The notes beneath the pieces are model-generated. The model was not told where the DNA came from and searched no databases. It saw only the letters and a program-made list of their open reading frames with translations. From the NCBI GenBank assembly GCA_028869975.1, contig JAGWQR010000235.1, positions 1 to 7,336 of the forward strand: DNA of 7,336 nucleotides, in the 5' to 3' direction. How positions within the stretch are numbered: position 1 is the stretch's first letter; each line of letters begins with the position of its first letter. Shown here one piece after another: positions 1 through 6,012 of this stretch. The position numbers were made by a program, and so were the translations under genes. Origin of the DNA: Alphaproteobacteria bacterium. GTDB lineage: Bacteria > Pseudomonadota > Alphaproteobacteria > Sphingomonadales > Sphingomonadaceae.

Positions 1-1
1 T

Positions 2-2056
2 CTAGTAGCGTGAATCCTTGGGCTTCGGGTCTTTGGGCCAGTCCTTTACCTTGTCGGGGAAGTCCGGTCGCGGCTGGTGCGAGAAGAATTCGCCAAGATC
101 AACGGCATCCTGATCGCTCATCGCGCTGCCCTGCGAAATCGGGAATTTCTGGCGCGCAGCCACCGGCATATTCATTTTCACAAAACCGGCGGCCGTATAG
201 GTACGCGCAATGCCGGCACCGATATTATAGGAATGCGCCCCCCAGAGCGGCGGAAGTACCCATTCTCCCTTGCTATTCTGCACCCCTTCGCCATTCTTGC
301 CATGACAGATCGCACATTGTTCGCCATAAAGCTGCTGGCCGCGCACCGGGTTCGGAATGATTTTCATGGAAATTTTGCTGGTGCCGCGTCCTGGAATTTT
401 GCCGCCCATCTTTGCGTTGCCACGCATCCACTCAAAATAGGCGAGCATCGCCCTCATATCGGCTGAATCGACGGGCAATTTACGCCCGTTCATCGAACGC
501 AAGAAACATCCGTTGATCCGGTCGGCCATACTGATGACTTTGCCTGCGCGCGGCGCATAGCTTGGAAATTGAGCAATCAGGCCATTGTAGGGGCTGCCTT
601 TGGCCACGGTTCCGCCGTTAAGGTGGCATGAATTGCAATCGAGTGCTGCGCCAACATTGTGTGGCAACAACGTGTGCGTATCCATGTTGAGCTGCATCCC
701 ACGCACGAGCTGCGTCGCATTGGGTGCGCTAATCATGTCAGCAAAGAGGGGGGTAATATAAGGTTCCGGCGCGCCCGATTGTGCACCAAGCGCACGACGC
801 ACGGAGGCCACATCCGATTCGCTGACCGAATTTTGCGCTGCACCGCCCCAACTCGACTTTACAAAACCGATAATCTCGGCAAGCTCGTTATCCTTGAGCT
901 GGCTGAGCGCAGGCATGGTGAAAACATGAGGTGCATCCGCCGTTTTCGCACTGTGCGCGCCCGTCAATACGATATGGATGAGCGTTGCCGCGCCCGCGCT
1001 GGTCACCGCCGGATTTTGTGCGAGCGGCGGGAAGATGCCGCTGATCCCCGCACCATCTTTGCGGTGGCACGAACTGCAAAACTGCACATAGCCAAGCCCG
1101 CCGCGCGACGTGTAAAGATTATCCGGGATTTTGACAGCCACAAACCCTGTATTGGTACCGCCGCTCAAGCCTTCAAAATAATGACCCACGGCAGCAAGAT
1201 CATCATTTGTCCAATACTGGCTGCTATGTTCGACTTCGTCTACCATGTTGCCGGTGAGGGTTGCATAGGGGTTGCGCCCAGTTTTGAGCGCCGTCGCAAT
1301 TCCACCGGCCGCCCAGATATGGCGGAGATCGGGGGCCTGCCAGTTTTCAACCACGGCACCGGCAAGGTAGTTGCCCCCTGCCCCCATCGACTTTTCCTGG
1401 AAAGCAAGCCCGCGCGGCGTGTGGCACGCGCCGCAATGCCCCAATCCCTGTACGATATAGGCACCCCGGTTCCAGGCCGCATCATGCGCCGGATCGGAAG
1501 TGAAGGGTTGCAGATTGCCAAAGAATTTGCGCCAGCCAGTCAGCGTGAAGCGCATCGAGAAGGGCCAATACATGCCCGAGGGCTTGTTGGTTTGCGCCAC
1601 CGGCTGCACACCCTTCATCATATAGGCATAGAGATCACGCATGTCTTCAGGGGCAATTCGCGCAAAGGACGGATAGGGCATGGCCGGATAAAGATTATGC
1701 CCGTCCGCCGCCATGCCATAGCGCAGGGCCCGGTCAAACTGCGCAAAGCTGTACTTGCCGATACCGGTCTGTGGATCCGGGGTGATGTTGGTGGAGTAAA
1801 GCGGGCCGAACGGCGTTTCGAGCGGACGCCCGCCCGCTAATGGCTGGCCGCCATCGGCCGTATGACAGGCCGCGCAATCGCCCAGCGTGGCGAGATATTT
1901 GCCCCGCGCGATCCTGTCCGGCGACATCACAACCTTGCTCTGGTCGAAGTTCTTCAGATCCGCACCGGGATCATTGAAAACGCCATAGGCTGCTCCCATC
2001 CCTGCCAGCAGCACAGTGCCCGCCGCCAGCCACATGGTTTTCCCCGAAAAGCGCAT
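2..2056 (-). CDS. Five-heme cytochrome c: triheme dehydrogenase-cytochrome-like half fused to TsdA-like diheme half
   Basis: Exported multiheme cytochrome of 684 residues, complete, with a TAG stop. Five CXXCH heme sites are visible: CAACH (61-65), CGACH (208-212), CSSCH (327-331), CNSCH (474-478) and CAICH (581-585). Residues ~45-410 follow the pattern of triheme cytochrome subunits of membrane alcohol/gluconate dehydrogenases, for example YSTNITPDPQTGIG after heme 1 and GLGHCGACHTPRG at heme 2. Residues ~440-684 follow diheme thiosulfate dehydrogenase TsdA: CNSCHLNGG, then DRINGCFLRSMNG with Cys517 as candidate heme ligand, then MRAMLAYFEWM, heme 5, KMNMP and a QPRPDFPDKVKDWP tail. The N-terminus has a hydrophobic segment (~9-26) that is either a signal peptide or a membrane anchor. 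The start at 2056 is chosen because AGGAAG lies 7 bases upstream; an in-frame extension to 2158 would overlap the preceding gene. It is the last gene of the operon, 17 bases after the binding-protein gene. Inferred role: periplasmic oxidation of thiosulfate or a related sulfur compound, with electrons passed through the triheme half. The substrate is unproven. Confidence 0.9.
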   Translation of the reverse strand: MRFSGKTMWLAAGTVLLAGMGAAYGVFNDPGADLKNFDQSKVVMSPDRIARGKYLATLGDCAACHTADGGQPLAGGRPLETPFGPLYSTNITPDPQTGIGKYSFAQFDRALRYGMAADGHNLYPAMPYPSFARIAPEDMRDLYAYMMKGVQPVAQTNKPSGMYWPFSMRFTLTGWRKFFGNLQPFTSDPAHDAAWNRGAYIVQGLGHCGACHTPRGLAFQEKSMGAGGNYLAGAVVENWQAPDLRHIWAAGGIATALKTGRNPYATLTGNMVDEVEHSSQYWTNDDLAAVGHYFEGLSGGTNTGFVAVKIPDNLYTSRGGLGYVQFCSSCHRKDGAGISGIFPPLAQNPAVTSAGAATLIHIVLTGAHSAKTADAPHVFTMPALSQLKDNELAEIIGFVKSSWGGAAQNSVSESDVASVRRALGAQSGAPEPYITPLFADMISAPNATQLVRGMQLNMDTHTLLPHNVGAALDCNSCHLNGGTVAKGSPYNGLIAQFPSYAPRAGKVISMADRINGCFLRSMNGRKLPVDSADMRAMLAYFEWMRGNAKMGGKIPGRGTSKISMKIIPNPVRGQQLYGEQCAICHGKNGEGVQNSKGEWVLPPLWGAHSYNIGAGIARTYTAAGFVKMNMPVAARQKFPISQGSAMSDQDAVDLGEFFSHQPRPDFPDKVKDWPKDPKPKDSRY

Positions 2057-2063
2057 CCTCACT

Positions 2064-2069
2064 CTTCCT
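2064..2069 (-). promoter_or_regulatory. Ribosome binding site deciding the cytochrome start
   Basis: AGGAAG on the minus strand, 7 bases before the ATG at 2056. It selects this start over the in-frame ATG at 2158, which lies inside the upstream gene and would put 34 non-signal-like residues before the hydrophobic segment. Confidence 0.7.
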
Positions 2070-2073
2070 ATCG

Positions 2074-3051
2074 TTATTTTATATCGGCCTCGTAGGACTT
2101 GAAGCCATAATGATGGAAAATCTTCTGCGCGGGCGCAGAACGCAGGAATTGCAGCCACAACCTGCCCGCCTGCTTATGCACGGCGGCCTTCACCAGCCCA
2201 GCCGCATAAATTGCGGTCGTATTCTGGTGGGCAGGAATATCGACATGCATGATCGGGTGCCCTGCCTGCTCCTGGAAAATGGCTTCGGATTGCCATGTCA
2301 CGCCTGCATCCGTCTTGCCTTGCATCAGCCATAATGGTGTCTGGCGATGGTGGATTTGGGTCAGCGTTGTGCTCCCTGCCTTGACCTTGGTATCATACAC
2401 CGCCGTGTTGAGCGCTTCACCGCCGGCCTTCACGAGACTGGACTGAATCTGGCGGGCAATCCCCTCCCATTTCGGATCAGGCATAGCGAGCCTGACGTCC
2501 GGCCCGGCCAGATCATTGAGCGACTTGATCCCCTTGGGATTGCTCTTGGGCAGCATGATGGTCAGCGTGTTGGTGGCGTAAGCGGTGGGCGGGCCAATAA
2601 GCACCCCTTCGTCAATACCCTGCTGCACCCGTTTCATGCCTGCCGCATAGACATCCGCCTGCGCCTTGATCGTCAGATTGCCGATCGAGATCAGCCCCCC
2701 ATTCTTGATCTGCGCATAGACGCGCCCCGGCGGAATGGTTTCATAATAAATCCGCCCCGCATAGGCCGGATGCTCATAGACAAATTCCTTGACCAGGGGC
2801 GCCATCGCGAAAAAATAATTTCCGCCGACAAAGATGTTGAGCAGCGAGCCTTGCGGGTTGCCATGAAAATCCGGCGCGTCGTCAATCTGCGTGATCGTAA
2901 AATCCATACCACTACCACCCCGTACCTGATTGGCAGGATTGTTGGCCCCATGGCTCCAGGGTGGATATACCGAATCCTCCGCACGCGCCTGGCTCGCGGC
3001 CAGCGCCATAGCCGATGCAAACAGCATCGAAACTCTAGTCAATCGGAACAT
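2074..3051 (-). CDS. ModA-like periplasmic solute-binding protein (orphan)
   Basis: Predicted secreted protein of 325 residues. A Sec signal peptide covers about residues 1-24 (MFRLT, a hydrophobic stretch, then SQARA before EDSVYP). The mature part follows the type 2 periplasmic binding fold of molybdate-binding ModA-like proteins: NTLTIMLPKSNPKGIKSLND, then GPDVRLAMPDPKWEG, then GKTDAGVTWQSEA, and a closing segment of the pattern LWLQFLRSAPAQKIFHHYGF. These are family-level resemblances; I cannot tell the ligand. No ABC permease or ATPase is in the window. The gene sits between the DsrE-like gene (48 bases upstream) and the cytochrome (17 bases downstream). It may therefore serve the cytochrome as a chaperone, substrate-presenting or cofactor-binding partner, as MxaJ/XoxJ binding proteins do beside methanol dehydrogenase cytochromes; this analogy is inference. 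The reading frame continues upstream to a TTG at 3069 and an ATG at 3057. The ATG at 3051 is preferred because of Shine-Dalgarno spacing. It has no cysteine. Confidence 0.85.
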   Translation of the reverse strand: MFRLTRVSMLFASAMALAASQARAEDSVYPPWSHGANNPANQVRGGSGMDFTITQIDDAPDFHGNPQGSLLNIFVGGNYFFAMAPLVKEFVYEHPAYAGRIYYETIPPGRVYAQIKNGGLISIGNLTIKAQADVYAAGMKRVQQGIDEGVLIGPPTAYATNTLTIMLPKSNPKGIKSLNDLAGPDVRLAMPDPKWEGIARQIQSSLVKAGGEALNTAVYDTKVKAGSTTLTQIHHRQTPLWLMQGKTDAGVTWQSEAIFQEQAGHPIMHVDIPAHQNTTAIYAAGLVKAAVHKQAGRLWLQFLRSAPAQKIFHHYGFKSYEADIK

Positions 3052-3057
3052 ATTCAT

Positions 3058-3063
3058 CTTCCT
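3058..3063 (-). promoter_or_regulatory. Ribosome binding site deciding the binding-protein start
   Basis: AGGAAG on the minus strand lies 6 bases before the ATG at 3051 but directly abuts the ATG at 3057 and lies inside the frame from the TTG at 3069. Spacing favours 3051, which also gives a clean signal peptide. Confidence 0.6.
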
Positions 3064-3099
3064 GTTCAAATTAAGGCAACAACTCAGTTTGCCGAGCCA

Positions 3100-3894
3100 T
3101 TATTTGATATAATGAAATCCGGCGTTTTGCAGTTCGACTATCGTGCCAACCACGCCTGGAGTCAGCACGACATCTGGCAAAAGATGATTGGTAAATTCGG
3201 CAGCTAGTTCCTCATGGCCAAGATGATCCGGATTATTACCTTTCTCGATCTGCGCGCCGGTAAACTCCCAGATGGCATTGTGACAGGCGAGGAAGATCAC
3301 GCCACGCCGTTGCAGAGTATCGATGCTGTTGGCCGCAGGCGAGTAAACACCTTTCAGCCCTTCCACATCCGCCGGATTGGCACCCGCCGCGTTCGGCCGT
3401 GCTGCGAAAGGATTCCCTGCCGTTGCGGGAGCTTTCTTCAGGAGTGTGCCGAGCTTGTACTTGTCCCAGATATAGTCATCATAGAGTGCCCAGTGCGCCG
3501 CTCCGTGCGTGGCGGAAACCAGCTGAAAATCGGGATGACGATAGCCAAATACCTGCACATTCAACGAATTGCGCATCAGGTTGAGCCAGGGGCCCTCGAT
3601 GTCCACCATGTCCCACACCTGCTTTGGGCCAGCCCTGTAGGCTTTGAGCGTGGCAATTGCTTGCGCATCCCAATCCGACGGATTGGTCAGGATCATGTCC
3701 ACCCTTTTATAATCACGGCGACCTTTGGCATGTTCAAGCGCAGTATGCAGCGCTTTCAACGACATCGAGCCTTTCGGTGTCAGGTCAAGCGGTGCGGCCT
3801 CTATACTCGTTGCAACGGCGCCCGCAACAACCGAACCCACCATGGCCACTGAACCCGCAGTCAGAAAATCCCTGCGTTCTCTGGAATAAGACAT
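3100..3894 (-). CDS. Tat-exported DsrE/F-like protein with a single cysteine
   Basis: Protein of 264 residues. The N-terminus is a twin-arginine (Tat) signal: ERRDFLTAG at residues 6-14, then a hydrophobic stretch to about residue 32. Export by Tat implies folding in the cytoplasm before delivery to the periplasm. The mature part resembles DsrE/F-like sulfur-relay proteins: GVIFLACHNAIWE (198-210) corresponds to the beta-strand and active-site cysteine region of that fold, and LTPGVVGTIVELQNAGFHYIK at the C-terminus matches the usual DsrE-like ending (GV-ELI-LQ-xGxxYIK). Cys204 is the only cysteine in the protein. Close relatives are often labelled only as Tat-signal proteins. It starts the operon with the binding protein and five-heme cytochrome. 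Inferred role: periplasmic persulfide carrier or binder acting with the TsdA-like cytochrome. Classic DsrE/TusD proteins are cytoplasmic, so the export signal is the unusual feature. The start is supported by AAGGAG 5 bases upstream. Confidence 0.85.
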   Translation of the reverse strand: MSYSRERRDFLTAGSVAMVGSVVAGAVATSIEAAPLDLTPKGSMSLKALHTALEHAKGRRDYKRVDMILTNPSDWDAQAIATLKAYRAGPKQVWDMVDIEGPWLNLMRNSLNVQVFGYRHPDFQLVSATHGAAHWALYDDYIWDKYKLGTLLKKAPATAGNPFAARPNAAGANPADVEGLKGVYSPAANSIDTLQRRGVIFLACHNAIWEFTGAQIEKGNNPDHLGHEELAAEFTNHLLPDVVLTPGVVGTIVELQNAGFHYIK

Positions 3895-3899
3895 AGCCT

Positions 3900-3905
3900 C
3901 TCCTT
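3900..3905 (-). promoter_or_regulatory. Strong ribosome binding site of the DsrE-like gene
   Basis: AAGGAG on the minus strand, 5 bases before the ATG at 3894. It is the best Shine-Dalgarno match in the operon, consistent with the first gene being translated efficiently. Confidence 0.7.
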
Positions 3906-3910
3906 TTCAG

Positions 3911-3929
3911 CGTTGCCAAAGCGGCAACG
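3911..3929 (-). promoter_or_regulatory. Perfect inverted repeat / stem-loop ahead of the operon
   Basis: CGTTGCC (3911-3917) and GGCAACG (3923-3929) are perfect 7-base complementary arms around a 5-base centre, AAAGC. The element lies 5 bases upstream of the AAGGAG of the first operon gene. It could be a protein operator near the transcription start or an mRNA hairpin affecting translation. It has no T-run after it on the minus strand, so it is not a typical terminator. Confidence 0.55.
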
Positions 3930-3933
3930 AATC

Positions 3934-3963
3934 TTTATATTCTAATCTTGGTATATGTTCTAA
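3934..3963 (-). promoter_or_regulatory. Possible sigma-70-like promoter of the operon
   Basis: On the minus strand TATAAA (3939-3934) resembles a -10 box, with TTAGAA (3963-3958) 18 bases further upstream as a weak -35. The stretch is AT-rich and a start about 7 bases downstream would fall in the 3911-3929 inverted repeat. The -35 matches only half of the consensus, so this is a tentative call. Confidence 0.25.
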
Positions 3964-4153
3964 CAGGCTTTACATCTTATGCAACGATGAAAATGCAATT
4001 GTCTGGGGTCTGTAAGAGTTGATCGACGTGCCTAGAAAACGGGCATCAAGGCAGTTTTCTCTCATCGCACGATTAACCTAACCCTCCCTCGTGCAAATGA
4101 TTGGGGATGAGGCGAGAGTGTGAAAACAAGAAAAATATAATTATTTAGTAGTA
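3964..4153. other. AT-rich intergenic region with competing inverted repeats
   Basis: No coding frame with a credible start is seen here. The region contains nested inverted repeats. AGAAAAC (4034-4040) pairs with GTTTTCT (4054-4060), enclosed by CGTGC (4027-4031) and GCACG (4067-4071). An overlapping alternative pairs CTCATC (4061-4066) with GATGAG (4106-4111) and GCACGA (4067-4072) with TCGTGC (4089-4094). It lies between the end of the outer-membrane protein gene and the start of the operon, so a transcript of either could carry it. No hairpin followed by a T-run is seen just after the outer-membrane gene. Confidence 0.4.
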
Positions 4154-4897
4154 TTAGAAATGTGTTCCTAAAGTCAAGCCAATATCAAAACGCTGGTCAC
4201 CTCCATAATATGGATCACCATTGCCGTAGCTATGATCCATAAGTTCCACGCCCGCATAATATTTATGAGAGAGGAGATAATTCAAGCCAATACCAAATTC
4301 AGCGCCTGCGTAATTATAATTCGCGTTTGCATATTGGGTGGCACCTGTGGCATCGATATAGGAATAATTTATATTTGATTTCATGCGGTTGTAGCCAACC
4401 TTTCCATAAACCAGAAAGCGCCGACTCGCCACAAATCCTGCGCGTAGTCCGAGCGAGTAATTATCCCCGGCACAGGTCATACAGCCACTGGCGGCGCCAA
4501 ACGGCGTCTCATACCGGGCATACGGCCCTACTGTAACATGGCTGCTGACCGGCATGTCATAGCCGATTTCGCCGCCGGCGTTAAAATTACTGCCGAGTTG
4601 GACACTGTTTGAATAGCAATTGCCATAAATGTCGCAATACCCTCCGTTACCGGGGGCAGACAAAGAACTCCAATCGACCTGAATCTGTGCGCGGGCCCCG
4701 GAAAAATCGGTCATCTTCGCTTGAGGAATCACCCGGCCGTAATTTGGTGGCCCTGACACCGGCCCGGGATAGCCCTGCGCCGGATAATTTTGAGGCGGAT
4801 AATTTTGCGGACCGCCCTGCGCCGGATAATTTTGTGCAAACGCTGAACCGGACACCATCAGCAACAAGGTAGACGCAGCCGCCAAAATCTTATTCAT
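4154..4897 (-). CDS. Small outer-membrane beta-barrel protein
   Basis: Protein of 247 residues. A signal peptide (1-21: MNKILAAAS, hydrophobic core, then GSAFA before QNYP) is followed by a Pro/Tyr/Asn/Gln-rich segment (22-46) built from repeated QNYPAQG/QNYPPQ units, a short spacer, and from ~66 a series of alternating aromatic and polar strands typical of OmpA/Opa-like 8-stranded barrels. The final residue is Phe (LTLGTHF), the usual recognition signal for outer-membrane assembly. Two cysteine pairs, Cys88/Cys94 and Cys139/Cys142, lie in what look like extracellular loops and could form disulfides. Function is unknown: adhesion, surface structure or a passive pore are all possible. The start at 4897 has AGAGG 7 bases upstream; the frame continues upstream without a stop only as antisense to the neighbouring hydrolase gene. 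It is transcribed divergently from that gene. Base composition is noticeably more AT-rich than the neighbours, partly from the Asn/Tyr-rich protein. Confidence 0.85.
   Translation of the reverse strand: MNKILAAASTLLLMVSGSAFAQNYPAQGGPQNYPPQNYPAQGYPGPVSGPPNYGRVIPQAKMTDFSGARAQIQVDWSSLSAPGNGGYCDIYGNCYSNSVQLGSNFNAGGEIGYDMPVSSHVTVGPYARYETPFGAASGCMTCAGDNYSLGLRAGFVASRRFLVYGKVGYNRMKSNINYSYIDATGATQYANANYNYAGAEFGIGLNYLLSHKYYAGVELMDHSYGNGDPYYGGDQRFDIGLTLGTHF
4772..4834 (-). repeat. In-frame tandem-like repeat encoding QNYPAQG units
   Basis: A 21-base sequence occurs identically at 4772-4792 and 4814-4834, exactly 42 bases apart. Its core CGGATAATTTTG appears a third time at 4796-4807. All copies are in the same frame and encode the QNYP repeats just after the signal peptide, so unit gain or loss would keep the frame. 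Confidence 0.8.
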
Positions 4898-5062
4898 ACA
4901 GAGACCTCTAATGTTACGCTCGCTAGCATACGATTTCACTCGGTAATATCCTTCGATCACACAGTAACACAGGTTGATGGCTGATTCAGCGACCCTTCCC
5001 TTCCCATGACCCGAAGCGCATATACATGCATCGAGGTACGACTCGGGCGGGAGAGAATTGTT
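4898..5062. promoter_or_regulatory. Divergent promoter region between the outer-membrane protein and hydrolase genes
   Basis: These 165 bases separate two genes transcribed away from each other and so must carry both promoters. I see a small inverted repeat, GCTGA-T-TCAGC (4980-4990), that could be an operator, but no convincing -35/-10 pair on either strand. Confidence 0.45.
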
Positions 5063-5938
5063 ATGACCAATGTCATCGATATGGAAAATGTGATCGACAT
5101 CAGCAATGAGACCAAAGCGGAAATCGCACTGACCCGGCGCACGCTGGGCGGTTTGTTCTTCACCGGATATGCGCTCGCTGCTGTTTCGGCGCAGGCCACG
5201 CCGATCATAACCGACGCCAAAGGCCTGGTTATCGCTGAACCGCTGATCCCCAATGGCGTGCCGCATCCACTGCCCGCCTATCTGGCGCGTCCAGACCGCC
5301 CCGGCCACCACCCGGTTATCATCGTTGTCAACGAAGTGTTCGGCATTCATGCCTATATCAAGGATATATGCCGTCGCCTCGCGCATCTCGGCTATGTCGC
5401 GATTGCTCCCGCCTTCTTTTATCGTTCCGGGGTTGATCTGGCGCAGATTCCACTGAGTGACTTTGCGACCCGGATTATGCCTGTTGTATCTCAGGCCAGC
5501 GATGCCCAGGTTGATGGCGATGTGAGCGCCACGACCCGCTGGCTGAAGGCACAGAGCTTCGTCGATCCGCACAAGATCGGCATCACCGGTTTCTGCTGGG
5601 GCGGGTCGGTCGTGTGGCGCAACTGCATGACCAATCCTGATTTGCGCGCGGGCGTCGCCTGGTATGGGCGGCTGGAAAAACTCAAGACGCTCGCGGCAGA
5701 ATTGCGTGTGCCGGTGCTCGGCCTGTATGGCGCGCTTGATCAGGGCATTCCGCAAGCGGACGTGCAGCAAATGGCGGCGGGCATCGCCCAAGCGCACAAG
5801 ACGGGGTCGTCTATCCATGTTTATCCCGATGCCGGGCATGGCTTCCACGCCGATTATCGTGACAGTTACAACGCGCATGACGCCGCAGATGGCTGGGCGC
5901 GGATGCTCGCGCATTTTCGTGCGCACGGCGTCGATTAA
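5063..5938 (+). CDS. Dienelactone hydrolase family protein with Tat-like leader
   Basis: Alpha/beta hydrolase of 291 residues. The catalytic triad of the dienelactone hydrolase family is visible: Cys178 in GITGFCWGGS, Asp226 in LYGALDQGIP, and His259 in DAGHGFHAD. NEVFG (90-94) supplies the glutamate that partners the nucleophile in this family. The family hydrolyses dienelactones or other small esters and lactones; the actual substrate here is not evident, and no chlorocatechol or other aromatic-degradation gene is near. The N-terminus has TRRTLGG (24-30) followed by a hydrophobic run to ~44 (AVSAQA before TPI), resembling a twin-arginine export signal, so it is probably periplasmic. The leader before the twin arginines is long and contains a duplicated NVID unit. 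The start at 5063 is preferred, with a GGGAG-type site upstream; an in-frame ATG at 5006 would add 19 residues that look unlike a signal. It converges on the ammonium transporter gene. Confidence 0.88.
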   Translation: MTNVIDMENVIDISNETKAEIALTRRTLGGLFFTGYALAAVSAQATPIITDAKGLVIAEPLIPNGVPHPLPAYLARPDRPGHHPVIIVVNEVFGIHAYIKDICRRLAHLGYVAIAPAFFYRSGVDLAQIPLSDFATRIMPVVSQASDAQVDGDVSATTRWLKAQSFVDPHKIGITGFCWGGSVVWRNCMTNPDLRAGVAWYGRLEKLKTLAAELRVPVLGLYGALDQGIPQADVQQMAAGIAQAHKTGSSIHVYPDAGHGFHADYRDSYNAHDAADGWARMLAHFRAHGVD

Positions 5939-5947
5939 CTGCTGACC

Positions 5948-5978
5948 ATAAAAATGGGCCGACGCTTGACGCCGGCCC
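5948..5978 (-). terminator. Intrinsic terminator of the ammonium transporter gene
   Basis: On the minus strand a GC-rich hairpin (5956-5978; outer arms GGGCCG/CGGCCC, then one mismatch and two more pairs) is followed immediately by ATTTTTA. It lies about 70 bases past the transporter stop. On the plus strand the same hairpin lies 17 bases after the hydrolase stop but has no T-run, so it would be a weaker stop there. Confidence 0.7.
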
Positions 5979-6012
5979 GAGGCAATGTTCGCAGGAGGAA
6001 CATGGTGACGGG

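Noticed and set aside
659..1840. 393-codon open frame on the plus strand
   Set aside because: It lies entirely antisense to the five-heme cytochrome, whose heme motifs and domains prove the minus strand. The product is Arg/His-rich with no recognisable family, as expected from an antisense shadow.
2057..2158. Longer N-terminus for the cytochrome
   Set aside because: It would overlap the binding-protein gene by 85 bases and hide the signal or anchor segment behind 34 unrelated residues. A good ribosome site sits before 2056.
2347..3207. 286-codon open frame on the plus strand
   Set aside because: Antisense to the binding-protein gene and running into the DsrE-like gene; no domain pattern or credible start.
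4027..4111. Known riboswitch class such as SAM-II in the leader
   Set aside because: I could not match the conserved core of any riboswitch I know; only generic inverted repeats are seen.
4112..4153. Intrinsic terminator after the outer-membrane protein gene
   Set aside because: A T-rich stretch is present on the minus strand but no GC-rich hairpin precedes it.
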